From: Arthrobacter sp. SX1312
Lineage (GTDB): Bacteria; Actinomycetota; Actinomycetes; Actinomycetales; Micrococcaceae
Direction of reading: 5' to 3'
Assembly (NCBI RefSeq): GCF_002929295.1
Contig: NZ_PJIM01000002.1
Coordinates: forward strand, 454,191-518,190
Length of the DNA: 64,000 bases
Shown: piece by piece, positions 7,574-15,524 of the stretch
How positions within the stretch are numbered: position 1 is the stretch's first letter
Layout of the letters: each line of letters opens with the position of its first letter
Program-made: the position numbers and the translations under genes
The notes under the pieces: model-generated
The model's database searches: none
Told to the model about the DNA's origin: nothing
The model's input: the letters and a program-made list of their open reading frames with translations, nothing else

Positions 7574-7824
7574 GAGCGGCTCGAAAGGTACGGCAAGCAT
7601 TACGCCAGGCTGATGGACGAGCGAATCGAGGAGTTCGTCCTGCGACTGCGTACACGCGCACCGCGGCCGAGCTCGACGTAGAGAACTGCCGGCCCAGCGA
7701 CTTCCCCGAGCCACGCCGAGTGCATGCGTGGGTCCGCTACCCCTCGAAGGCCATCCGTAAGCAGGCACACGCAACTGCGTACACGCGTACGGCGGTCAGG
7801 ATCCCGCGGGAAGGCTGGGCATGA
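7574..7824 (+). pseudogene. Frameshifted remnant of a small protein
   Basis: One frame reads ERLERYGKHYARLMDERIEE and then hits a stop. The adjacent frame continues a plausible protein (PEPRRVHAWVRYPSKAIRKQ, then YTRTAVRIPREGWA) to a stop at 7824. A frameshift near 7650 would join them. The HAWVRYP...A...TRTAV.. pattern resembles a small actinobacterial protein often found near DUF6504/imuB genes; this is an inference from memory. No good start codon or ribosome-binding site is visible. Confidence 0.4.
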
Positions 7825-7949
7825 CCCTTGTGTGCCCACGTATGTCGCCTGTGCAGCCAGATCACGAGAACCTTTTCCTCCGAGTGGTATTGCCTCGAAT
7901 AGATCGGGAAGCGTGGAACTGCCGCACCCTCGGGCCTCTGCTCGCCCTA

Positions 7950-8669
7950 CTAGTCGATGGCCTCGCTGACCTCGGCGAGGAGCGATTCCATGCATGCCTC
8001 GGCGGCCGCCGCGTCGCCGTCCCTGATGGCGAACGCCACCTGCTCGTGTGCCTGCAGCGCATGTTCCTTCGGATTGTGCGGCATGAGTCCCTGCTGCGTC
8101 CTGCCCGCGAGCACCTCGGCGATGACCTCGCGCAGGGCCAGGAACATCTCGTTGCCACTCGCCTCGAGGACGAGCGTATGGAACTCGATGTCCACGTCCA
8201 GGAACTCCTCGAGCAGTCCGGCCTCGCCCAGCCGCCGCAGGTCCTCGCCGAGCGCCGCGATCCGCAGGCGCTGTGCCCCGGAGGCGTGCCGGGCCGCGAG
8301 CGCCGCCGCGACCGGTTCGACGGCGCGGCGCAGGTGCGTGAGGGAACGGAACTGGTCCGCCCGCCCCGGGCCGTGGAGCCGCCACCTGATCACGCGGGGA
8401 TCGTAGACGTTCCACCGCTCGGGGCCCTGCACCACGAGCCCGATGCGGCGCTTGGGCACGATCAGGTTCATCGATTCCAGGACGCGCATGCAGTCCCGCA
8501 CCACGGTGCGCGAGACCCCGAACTGCTGCTGCAGGCCTTCGATCGTCAGGCGTGCACCCTCGGGCAGCACGCCGTCCGCGATGTCCTGGCCCAGCGCGTC
8601 GATGATCCGCGTGGGGAACACCGCGGCTGCTCCCGGCGGTGATCCCGCGGGTACTGACTGCGACGTCAT
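7950..8669 (-). CDS. gntR: GntR/FadR-family repressor of gluconate genes
   Basis: The ATG at 8669 follows GGAGGAGG and gives 239 residues. A winged helix-turn-helix occupies about residues 20-80 (GLQQQFGVSRTVVRDCMRVL). An all-helical FCD effector domain follows, with an FHTLVLEASGNE segment carrying the usual metal/ligand-site residues. FadR-subfamily regulators bind DNA as dimers and release it on binding an acid metabolite. The gene is divergent from gntK-gntP, with two palindromes in the shared promoter. I infer that it represses that operon and itself, with gluconate or 6-phosphogluconate as inducer. Confidence 0.85.
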   Translation of the reverse strand: MTSQSVPAGSPPGAAAVFPTRIIDALGQDIADGVLPEGARLTIEGLQQQFGVSRTVVRDCMRVLESMNLIVPKRRIGLVVQGPERWNVYDPRVIRWRLHGPGRADQFRSLTHLRRAVEPVAAALAARHASGAQRLRIAALGEDLRRLGEAGLLEEFLDVDIEFHTLVLEASGNEMFLALREVIAEVLAGRTQQGLMPHNPKEHALQAHEQVAFAIRDGDAAAAEACMESLLAEVSEAID

Positions 8670-8736
8670 CGTCCTCCTCCAGGCGCCGGCGGCCACTTGA
8701 CCGATTCCCTAACGATAGAGCGATCACGCACACCCG

Positions 8737-8751
8737 AAAAGGTACTACCTT
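8737..8751. promoter_or_regulatory. Putative GntR operator 1
   Basis: AAAGGTACTACCTTT is a perfect 15-bp palindrome in the gntR-gntK gap. Its sequence is nearly identical to operator 2, with centres 22 bp apart (two helical turns), which suits cooperative binding of two dimers on one DNA face. Confidence 0.7.
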
Positions 8752-8758
8752 TGATCTG

Positions 8759-8773
8759 AAAGGTGTTACCTTT
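8759..8773. promoter_or_regulatory. Putative GntR operator 2
   Basis: AAAGGTGTTACCTTT is a near-perfect palindrome with one central asymmetry and the same arms (AAAGGT/ACCTTT) as operator 1. It lies 44 bases before the gntK start, where binding would block transcription. Confidence 0.7.
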
Positions 8774-8817
8774 ACTCACATCGCGAACCGTTCCACAGCA
8801 CCGACAAGGGAGTCAGC

Positions 8818-9336
8818 ATGGATGCACAGCCACACCATGTGGTCGTCATGGGTATCTCCGGATCCGGCAAGACCACCATCGCCACCCGACTCACGGAACG
8901 GCTCGGGTGGGTGTTCGCCGAGGCGGACGACTTCCACCCCGCCGCGAACATCGCGAAGATGACCGCCGGCACCGCGCTCACCGACGAGGACCGCTGGCCC
9001 TGGCTGGAGGCCATGCGTGACTGGATGACCCTCCAGGCGCGGGCGGGCCGCAGCACCGTCGTCACCTGCTCGGCGCTGAAGCGTTCCTACCGGGACCTCC
9101 TCACCGGGGCAGAGGGCCGGGTGCGGTTCGTGCACCTGCTCGGCGACACCGATCTCATCCTCGAGCGCATGAAGACCCGCAGCGGCCACTTCATGCCGGA
9201 ATCGCTCCTGCCCTCGCAGATCAGCACGCTCGAACCCCTGGAACCCGACGAGCTGGGCATCCGGATCCAGAACACCGGCACGCCCGACGACGTCACGACC
9301 GACGTCATCGACCGGCTCGACCTGCCCAGCAACTGA
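8818..9336 (+). CDS. gntK: Gluconokinase
   Basis: The enzyme phosphorylates D-gluconate with ATP to 6-phosphogluconate. The 172-residue length is typical of the GntK/IdnK family. A P-loop (GISGSGKTT) begins near residue 12. The gluconate-binding region ADDFHPAANIAKMTAG follows near residue 40, and later CSALKRSYRD and the HFMPESLLPSQ lid segment appear, all family hallmarks. It is cytoplasmic. It is the first gene of the gntK-gntP pair, 40 bases before the permease, and divergent from gntR. The product can be used directly by Gnd, encoded at 42324-43220. Confidence 0.93.
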   Translation: MDAQPHHVVVMGISGSGKTTIATRLTERLGWVFAEADDFHPAANIAKMTAGTALTDEDRWPWLEAMRDWMTLQARAGRSTVVTCSALKRSYRDLLTGAEGRVRFVHLLGDTDLILERMKTRSGHFMPESLLPSQISTLEPLEPDELGIRIQNTGTPDDVTTDVIDRLDLPSN

Positions 9337-9376
9337 CCCCCCACCCCCGATCCGCACTACTTTCAACGGAGAAAAC

Positions 9377-10777
9377 ATGCCCATCGAAGGATGGACCCAG
9401 AGCCTCACCGCCGGTCCGCTCCTCCTGATCGCCGCAGCCGCCATCCTCGCGCTGCTGTTCCTGATCATCAAGCTCCGCGTCCACGCGTTCGTCTCGCTGA
9501 TCCTCGTCAGCCTCGCCACCGCTTTCGCCACCGGGATCCCCACGTCGCAGATCGTCCCCGTGATGGTCAGCAGTTTCGGATCGACGCTCGGCGCCGTGGC
9601 GCTGCTGGTGGGCCTCGGCGCGATGCTCGGCCGCCTGGTCGAGACCAGCGGCGGCGCGAAGGTACTCGCGGACTACCTCATCCGGGTCTTCGGCGAGAAC
9701 CGGGCGCCCTTCGCGCTCGGCGTCGCCTCGCTGATCTTCGGCTTCCCCATCTTCTTCGACGCCGGCCTCGTGGTCATGCTGCCCATCGTCTTCTCCGTCG
9801 CCCGCCGCCTCGGCGGCGGCGTGCTGCGCTACGGCCTCCCCGCCGCGGGTGCCTTCTCCGTCATGCACATCTTCGTGCCCCCGCACCCGGGCCCGGTTGC
9901 CGCCTCCGAGTTCTTCGGCGCGAACGTCGGCCTCGTCATCATGGTCGGCCTCCTCGCCGCGATCCCCACCTGGTACGTGACCTCCTACCTGTACGGGCTC
10001 TGGGCCGGCAGGAAGTACGTCCTGCCCGTCCCCGAACTGCTCGGCACGGCCGACGAGCACGCCGAGGCGAACCCGCCCAAGTTCGGCACCGTCGTCGGGA
10101 TCCTGCTGCTGCCCCTCGCGCTGATCTTCCTCAACACGGGCCTGAACACCCTGGCCCGCTCGGGTGCCGTGGACGAGAGCGTGACCGAGCAGGGGTGGTT
10201 CCAGTTCCTGCGCATGCTCGGGGAGACCCCCGTGGCCCTGCTGATCACCCTCCTCGTGGCGTCCTATGTGCTCGGCCGCCGCCGCGGGATCGAGAAGACC
10301 GCACTGGAGAGCACGCTGGAATCGGCGCTCGGCCCGGTCTGCTCCGTCATCCTCATCACCGGCGCCGGCGGCATGTTCGGCGGCGTCCTCCGGGCGAGCG
10401 GCATCGGCGACGCACTCGCCGCGGTCCTCGGCGATCTCGGTATCCCCATCATCCTGGCCGGCTTCCTGATCGCCGCGATCCTGCGCATCGCCCAGGGCTC
10501 GGCGACCGTGGCACTGACCACCGCCGCCGGCCTCATCTCCCCCGCGATCCTGGCCGGTGACTACAACGGCCTGCAGCTGGCGGCCCTCGTGGTGGCCGTC
10601 GCCGGCGGTTCCGTGGTGGCGAGCCATGTCAACGACTCCGGGTTCTGGCTCGTGGGCCGCTTCTTCAACATGGACGTCAAGACCACCCTGAAGACGTGGA
10701 CCGTCATGGAGACGACGATCGGCGTCATGGGCTTCGCCATCGCGACCGCCGTCTTCGCCCTCGCCTCCGCGGCCTGA
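9377..10777 (+). CDS. gntP: Gluconate:H+ symporter, GntP family
   Basis: The 466-residue polytopic membrane protein has about 12-14 hydrophobic segments. Recognisable GntP features are an N-terminal FLIIKLRVHAFVSLILVSLA block, a conserved loop with IFGFPIFFDAGLVVMLPI, and HIFVPPHPGPVAASEFFGAN; the PHPGP motif is characteristic. A C-terminal SHVNDSGFW motif is also typical. It imports gluconate for GntK. The sequence ACGGAG lies about 10 bases before the ATG. A strong hairpin at 10793-10835 ends the operon. Confidence 0.93.
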   Translation: MPIEGWTQSLTAGPLLLIAAAAILALLFLIIKLRVHAFVSLILVSLATAFATGIPTSQIVPVMVSSFGSTLGAVALLVGLGAMLGRLVETSGGAKVLADYLIRVFGENRAPFALGVASLIFGFPIFFDAGLVVMLPIVFSVARRLGGGVLRYGLPAAGAFSVMHIFVPPHPGPVAASEFFGANVGLVIMVGLLAAIPTWYVTSYLYGLWAGRKYVLPVPELLGTADEHAEANPPKFGTVVGILLLPLALIFLNTGLNTLARSGAVDESVTEQGWFQFLRMLGETPVALLITLLVASYVLGRRRGIEKTALESTLESALGPVCSVILITGAGGMFGGVLRASGIGDALAAVLGDLGIPIILAGFLIAAILRIAQGSATVALTTAAGLISPAILAGDYNGLQLAALVVAVAGGSVVASHVNDSGFWLVGRFFNMDVKTTLKTWTVMETTIGVMGFAIATAVFALASAA

Positions 10778-10792
10778 CAGCGCGGCAGCACC

Positions 10793-10835
10793 ACCCAGAG
10801 GCCCGTCCCGCATCGTGCGGGGCGGGCCTCTGGGT
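10793..10835 (+). terminator. Terminator-like hairpin after gntP
   Basis: A long GC-rich inverted repeat (ACCCAGAGGCCCG and its complement CGGGCCTCTGGGT around an inner CCCGCA/TGCGGG stem) begins 15 bases after the gntP stop. There is no T-run, as is common for actinobacterial terminators. Confidence 0.65.
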
Positions 10836-10969
10836 GTCCCCGGTAGCAGGTGGGGGGCCGGGCGGCGTACCGGATCCGGCCGTTGCGGCCGGGGACGCCC
10901 GGTGACACGGTGGATCGGACGGCCCGGACGAATCGACGGGCCGGCCCGGCTGACCAGGAGGAGCACGGC

Positions 10970-11737
10970 ATGGAGCAGAGGTTCGACGGCAAAGTCGTGA
11001 TCGTGACGGGCGCCGGCTCGGGGATCGGTGAGGCGACGGCCCGGCGCTTCGTCGCCGAAGGGGCGAGGGTGGTCCTGACGGATTCCGTCGCGGACAAGAT
11101 CGACGCCGTCGTCGCCTCCCTGCCCGGGGACCGCGCGACGGCGGTGACCGCGGACTCGTCCGACGCCGGGCAGGTGGCCCTCATGGTGCAGGAGACCGTG
11201 CAGCGGTACGGGCGCCTGGACGTCCTCGTCAACAACGCGGGCACCATCTCCAAGGGCACCGTCCAGGACACGAGCGTCGAGGAGTGGCACCGCGTCATCG
11301 AGACCGATCTGTCCGGGGTGTTCTACGGGACGAAGGCGGCCCTGGAGTATTTGCTGGAGAGCAGGGGGTGCATCGTCAACGTCTCCTCCGTCTCCGGTGT
11401 CGCGGCGGACTGGCGCATGAGCGCCTACAACGCGGCCAAGGGCGGGGTCAGCAACTTCACGCGTGCCGTCGCGCTGGACCACGGCAAGGACGGCGTGCGG
11501 GTGAACGCCGTCGCGCCCGGCTTCATCTGGACGGACCTCACGAGCGAGGACGGCGAGCCGCACGAACTCTCCGACGAGTTCGCGGCGCGCATCGCGCTCG
11601 GACGCGGAGGCCTGCCGGACGAGGTCGCGGCCGCGATCACCTTCCTCGCGAGCGACGACGCACGCTTCATCACCGGGGTGGTCCTCCCGGTGGACGGCGG
11701 CACCATGGCCAGCAACGGTCAGCCCGCACAGGCCTGA
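10970..11737 (+). CDS. Short-chain dehydrogenase/reductase (SDR)
   Basis: The ATG at 10970 follows AGGAGGAGC, giving 255 residues, the classic SDR length. The nucleotide-binding motif TGAGSGIG is at residues 13-20, NNAG near 87, the catalytic Ser within NVSSVSG near 141, and the YNAAK Tyr/Lys pair near 155. The C-terminal FITGVVLPVDGGT block is also typical. Such enzymes oxidise or reduce alcohols and ketones with NAD(P)(H). The substrate cannot be read from the sequence. Its place after the gluconate genes could suggest a sugar-acid or polyol substrate, but the intervening terminator argues for a separate unit. Confidence 0.85.
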   Translation: MEQRFDGKVVIVTGAGSGIGEATARRFVAEGARVVLTDSVADKIDAVVASLPGDRATAVTADSSDAGQVALMVQETVQRYGRLDVLVNNAGTISKGTVQDTSVEEWHRVIETDLSGVFYGTKAALEYLLESRGCIVNVSSVSGVAADWRMSAYNAAKGGVSNFTRAVALDHGKDGVRVNAVAPGFIWTDLTSEDGEPHELSDEFAARIALGRGGLPDEVAAAITFLASDDARFITGVVLPVDGGTMASNGQPAQA

Positions 11738-11860
11738 GCCGGCCCTGACGATGTCGGCGCCTCCCTCCCGGGCTTCGTTGCGTGGGCAGGGCGGGTCCTG
11801 GCGCTCCAGCCGCGCACCGAGCAGGCCCCCGCCGCGGGGAGGTCGGCTGCTACGGGGAGG

Positions 11861-12565
11861 TCAGCGCCGTCTCCCGCGGGACCCGGGGGGACGCGCCGGC
11901 TTCCCCGGCTGCGCCTTCCCGCCCCCCTTCTGCTCCCTGGTGTTCCCGCCGGCCGCTGCCTTCTTCGCGGCGGCCTTCTGGGACGCGGTCTTCTTCGGGG
12001 CCTCACGCTGCGAGGGCTGCCGTGAACTCCGGGCCGTGCGTCCGCGCACGATGCCGATAAACTCCTCGACGTCGTCGGACTCGTCCTCCACACGCCAGGC
12101 GATCCCGATGGTCGTCACGGGAAGCCCCGGGACGGGGCGGTGGACGGCGTCCTTGCGGGCGTACAGGCGGGCGAGGGACATCGGCAGGACGACGACGCCG
12201 GCGCCGGTCGCGGCGACCTCCACGGCCGTCTTCGGCCCCCCGCACTCCTCGATGTCGAGCAGGAGCTCGCCCTCGAGTTCCCCGAGCGGCACGTCGTCGT
12301 AGAGGGACAGTTCGTTGTCGCGTGACATGACCGCGACGGGCTGTTCCTCGTAGAGGGGGATCAGGTGGATCCCGGTACGTTCCACCGGCAGACGGACGAA
12401 GACGACGTCGTCGGATCCGTCGAGCAGCGCCGTCAGGGCGTCGTCGTGCTGGTGGAGTGCGAGGTTCACGTCGGGGTGCCGTTCACGCCAGCGGGCCACC
12501 CACTTCCCCGGCGTCACGCCCGGCACGAAGCCGACGGACAGGGTTCTGGGCGGGTCTGCGGGCAT
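11861..12565 (-). CDS. LysR-type effector-binding domain protein without HTH
   Basis: The 234-residue product starts MPADPPRTLSVGFVPGVTPG and aligns with the substrate-binding domain of LysR regulators: a first strand of the SVGFVPG type, then a DVNLALHQHDDALTALLDGS block, DVVFVRLPVE and a VAATGAGVVVLPMSLARLYA segment. The N-terminal winged helix is absent, and the upstream DNA does not encode one. About 50 C-terminal residues are Lys/Ala/Gly-rich, a basic tail that might contact DNA or RNA. Relatives in Arthrobacter also lack the HTH, as far as I recall. It is divergent from the DUF5997 gene, 54 bases away. Its role is unknown. Confidence 0.7.
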   Translation of the reverse strand: MPADPPRTLSVGFVPGVTPGKWVARWRERHPDVNLALHQHDDALTALLDGSDDVVFVRLPVERTGIHLIPLYEEQPVAVMSRDNELSLYDDVPLGELEGELLLDIEECGGPKTAVEVAATGAGVVVLPMSLARLYARKDAVHRPVPGLPVTTIGIAWRVEDESDDVEEFIGIVRGRTARSSRQPSQREAPKKTASQKAAAKKAAAGGNTREQKGGGKAQPGKPARPPGSRGRRR

Positions 12566-12619
12566 CTGATCACAGTAGCGCCTACCGGCGACGGCGAGGC
12601 GGACGGTTAAGCTGGGATC

Positions 12620-13012
12620 ATGACTCCCGCGAAAACCCCCCAGACCCTGAAGCCCGCCACGGCGGCCAAGAAACTGGGAATCTACCTGCCCGCCGCCCCC
12701 CAGGACTTCCAGGAGACCGAGCTGACGCGCGCGGAGTTCAACGAACTGCAGCAGACCCCGCCGGAGTGGCTCGCAGAGCTGCGCCGCACCGGCCCGCACC
12801 CGCGTCCCGTCGTCGCGCAGAAGCTCGGCATCTCCAACGGCGGGCTGGCCCGGGGCGGCCTCACGGATCCCCTGACGAGCGAGCAGATCACCGCCCTGCT
12901 GCAGGACCCGCCCGCATGGCTGGTCGCGGAGCGGGCCACGCAGGCGGCCGTCCGCGCGGAGGCGGCACGGGTGAAGGAACGCGATGCCGCACGCAAGGCG
13001 TCCGACGCCTGA
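12620..13012 (+). CDS. DUF5997 family protein
   Basis: The 130-residue product starts MTPAKTPQTLKPATAAKKLG and has the family blocks PAAPQDFQ, TRAEFNELQQTPPEWLAELR, VAQKLGISNGGLARGG and ITALLQDPPAWL. The C-terminus is a charged helix. The family is confined to actinobacteria and uncharacterised. The VAQKLGISNGGLARGG segment resembles a helix-turn-helix recognition region, so DNA binding is possible but unproven. It is divergent from the LysR-domain gene, an arrangement I believe is conserved in relatives. Confidence 0.75.
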   Translation: MTPAKTPQTLKPATAAKKLGIYLPAAPQDFQETELTRAEFNELQQTPPEWLAELRRTGPHPRPVVAQKLGISNGGLARGGLTDPLTSEQITALLQDPPAWLVAERATQAAVRAEAARVKERDAARKASDA

Positions 13013-13083
13013 ACACTGCACGGAACAGAGTCCCATCCGTCACACAGGACCCAGGTCGGGGCTGAGACGCGACGATTGACTTA

Positions 13084-13101
13084 TTCGAACGCCTGTTCGA
13101 A
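13084..13101 (+). promoter_or_regulatory. SOS box (LexA operator) of the imu operon
   Basis: TTCGAACGCCTGTTCGAA is an inverted repeat with 7-bp arms that contains the actinobacterial LexA core GAAC-N4-GTTC. It ends 9 bases before the GTG of imuA. A LexA dimer here would cover the start region, and the transcript must be leaderless or nearly so unless the promoter lies further upstream. Confidence 0.85.
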
Positions 13102-13110
13102 TATTGACGA

Positions 13111-13902
13111 GTGACGCCTCCAGCTGCCGGCTCTGCCCCCGACAGGGAGGAGCCCTCCCCCGATGCCGGGACGACGCGTCCGGGGGTGGCAGGCGGTCGG
13201 GGAATCCCGGACACCACCCTCGACCTCCAGGCCCGTATCAACAGCATGCAGGCCGGCACGCTGGACTCCCGACGCCTGCCCACGGTTCCGGCCCTGGCGC
13301 ACATCCTGCCGGGCGGCGGCCTCCAGTCGGGGGGCTCCTACACCGTCCGCAACTCCACCACCCTGGCCATGGCCCTGCTCGCCGGCCCCTCCTCGACCGG
13401 CGCGTGGTGCAGCGTCATCGGGATGCCGGACTTCAGCGTGGAGGCGGCCCAGGGCTTCGGCATCAACCTCGACCGCCTCATCCTGGTCCCCGATCCCGGC
13501 TCCCAGTGGCTCACGGTCACCGCGGCCCTCGTGGACGTCGTCTCCATCATCCTGACCCGGGCCCCGGACCACCTGGCACCCACGGAATGGGCCCGGCTCA
13601 AGGCACGCCTCCGGCAGCGCGGAACGGCGCTCATCACCCTCGGCAACTGGAAGCAGAGCGACTCCACGCTCGGCGTGGCGGAGAGCGCCTGGGAGGGCCT
13701 CGGTTCGGGATCGGGCCACCTGAGGGCCCGGCGCCTGAAGATCACCGCGACCCAGCCCTCCGGACGGCTCCGCCACGCCTACGTGGGACTGGCGGACCTG
13801 CAGGACGCCTCTCCGGAGGCATCGGCGTCCACCGCCCTCGCACAGACCTCCTTCGGCCCGGCGTCCACCCTGTTCGAACCACGGCTGATGAAGTCCTCAT
13901 GA
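13111..13902 (+). CDS. imuA: ImuA-like RecA-related mutasome protein
   Basis: The 263-residue product starts at the GTG just after the SOS box. It has a RecA-like fold pattern: LDSRRLPTVPALAHILPGGG, a degenerate nucleotide loop region (GGSYTVRNSTTLAMALLAG) that lacks the Walker A lysine, then WCSVIGMPDFSVEAAQGFGI, LILVPDPG and a late ALITLGNW strand. ImuA-type proteins act with ImuB and DnaE2 in damage-induced mutagenesis. The gene overlaps imuB by ATGA. Missing ATP-binding residues are usual in this subfamily, which suggests a structural role. Confidence 0.8.
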   Translation: MTPPAAGSAPDREEPSPDAGTTRPGVAGGRGIPDTTLDLQARINSMQAGTLDSRRLPTVPALAHILPGGGLQSGGSYTVRNSTTLAMALLAGPSSTGAWCSVIGMPDFSVEAAQGFGINLDRLILVPDPGSQWLTVTAALVDVVSIILTRAPDHLAPTEWARLKARLRQRGTALITLGNWKQSDSTLGVAESAWEGLGSGSGHLRARRLKITATQPSGRLRHAYVGLADLQDASPEASASTALAQTSFGPASTLFEPRLMKSS

Positions 13903-15524
13903 CGACTCCGCCGCCGGCAGCGTCCCCGCCGACCGAAGCAGCTGCGGGGACCGCGCCCGCCACCCGGACCATGATGCTCTGGTGCCCCGACTGGCCCATC
14001 ACGGCGGCCCTGCGCGAGCACGCGTTGCCCGCCGACACGGCACTCGTCCTCGTGGACCGGGGGGAGGTCTTCGCGTGCTCACCCGCAGCACGGCAGGACG
14101 GCGTGAGGAGGGGGTTGCGCATCCGGGAGGCCCAGGCCCGCAGCACCGGACTCGTGTCACTCCCGTACGACCCGTCGCTGGACGAGCGCACGTTCGAACC
14201 GGTCACCGCGGCCGTGGAGACCATCATGCCCGGCGTCCAGGTCATCCGCCCCGGGCTGTGCGCCATCAGGATCAAGGGCCCCGCGCGCTACTACGGCGGC
14301 GAGCGCGGAGCCGCGGGCGTGGTCTTCCGGACCCTCGCGGCCATCGGCCTCACCGACCTGCGGATCGGCATCGCGGACGGCCCGTTCGCAGCCGAGCAGG
14401 CCGCCAGGGCCACCGACGAGCTGGAGGACGACGTCGAGCAGCTGGTCGTCATCCCGGAGGGCGGCTCGCCCTGGTTCCTCGGCAGCTACCCCCTGGAAGT
14501 CCTCGAACAGCCGAAGCTCACCGTGCTGCTCAAGCGTCTCGGCATCCGCTCCCTCGCCGACTTCGCGGCCCTCGATGCCTCCGACGTCCGCAACCGCTTC
14601 GGCGTCGAGGGCGCCCTCGCACACCGCCGGGCGAGAGGACTCGACCACCGGGACGTCGTCGCCCGGAGACCTCCGCCGCACCTCGACGCCACCGCAGATT
14701 TCGAGCCGTCCCTCGCGCGCATCGACCAGCTGGCCTTCGCGTTCCGCACCCGGGCCGGCGAGTTCGTCGACGAACTGCGGGAGGCCGGACTGGTGTGCAC
14801 GGCGCTGCAGGTCCGTCTGCACACGGAGTCGGGAGAGGTGTCCGAGCGCCAGTGGCGGCATCCGCGCTGGTTCGACGCCGACGACGTCGTGGACCGCGTG
14901 CGCTGGCAGCTCCAGGGGACCAACGCCTCGGACCACGGCCTGACCTCCGGCATCACGCGGGTCCACCTCGTGCCCGAGATCGTCGAGGACCTCGCCGACC
15001 ATGCGGACGGACTGTGGGGCACGGGACCGGACGAGGGGATCCACCACGGACTGGCCCGCGTGCAGAGCATGCTGGGCCACGGCGCCGTGCTGACCGGGAT
15101 CATCGCCGGGGGCCGGCTCCTCGCGGACCGCCGGGTCCTCATCCCGTGGGGGGACACGCCGGCGCAAGCCCCGACAGCACGGGTCAGGGACCGCACGCAG
15201 CCCTGGCCCGGACGCCTGCCCGGCCCGGCACCGGCCACGGTGTTCGCCGCCCCCCTGCCCGCCGTCGTCGTCGATGCCCGGGGCAACCCGGTCGACGTCG
15301 ATCCCCGGGGCCTCCTGACCGCCGATCCCTCCTTCTTCAGCGCCGGCCCCCATGACGACCGGCGGCCCGTGCACTCCTGGGCCGGCCCGTGGCCGATCAA
15401 CGAACGCTGGTGGGACCCGGAGGGGCGCGTGCTCAACCGCTTCCAGCTGGTGGACCACTCGGGATCGGCCTGGCTGCTGCTGCTCGAGGACCACGCGTGG
15501 TGGGTCGAGGCGAGCTACGACTGA
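13899..15524 (+). CDS. imuB: ImuB, catalytically inactive Y-family polymerase
   Basis: The 541-residue product has a Y-family polymerase layout. The first motif is LWCPDWPI where active enzymes have D-x-D, and the palm motif near PGLCAIRIKG lacks the acidic pair, so no metal-binding carboxylates are seen. Helix-hairpin-helix (LLKRLGIRSLADFAALDASD) and little-finger regions follow. The C-terminal ~200 residues are the ImuB tail and end with WWDPEGRVLNRFQLVDH and WWVEASYD. ImuB is the hub that tethers DnaE2 to the clamp. The start overlaps imuA (ATGA) and the stop overlaps dnaE2 (TGATG). Confidence 0.88.
   Translation: MTTPPPAASPPTEAAAGTAPATRTMMLWCPDWPITAALREHALPADTALVLVDRGEVFACSPAARQDGVRRGLRIREAQARSTGLVSLPYDPSLDERTFEPVTAAVETIMPGVQVIRPGLCAIRIKGPARYYGGERGAAGVVFRTLAAIGLTDLRIGIADGPFAAEQAARATDELEDDVEQLVVIPEGGSPWFLGSYPLEVLEQPKLTVLLKRLGIRSLADFAALDASDVRNRFGVEGALAHRRARGLDHRDVVARRPPPHLDATADFEPSLARIDQLAFAFRTRAGEFVDELREAGLVCTALQVRLHTESGEVSERQWRHPRWFDADDVVDRVRWQLQGTNASDHGLTSGITRVHLVPEIVEDLADHADGLWGTGPDEGIHHGLARVQSMLGHGAVLTGIIAGGRLLADRRVLIPWGDTPAQAPTARVRDRTQPWPGRLPGPAPATVFAAPLPAVVVDARGNPVDVDPRGLLTADPSFFSAGPHDDRRPVHSWAGPWPINERWWDPEGRVLNRFQLVDHSGSAWLLLLEDHAWWVEASYD

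Noticed and set aside
1-7824. Intact prophage or integrative element
   Set aside because: No integrase, recombinase, terminase, capsid or transposase gene is visible, and I found no clear attachment-site duplication of the tRNA-fMet 3' end.
9305-11563. Long minus-strand open frame of 752 codons opposite gntP and the SDR gene
   Set aside because: It is antisense to well-supported genes; its His/Asp/Gly/Glu/Arg-rich translation is typical of a high-GC shadow frame.
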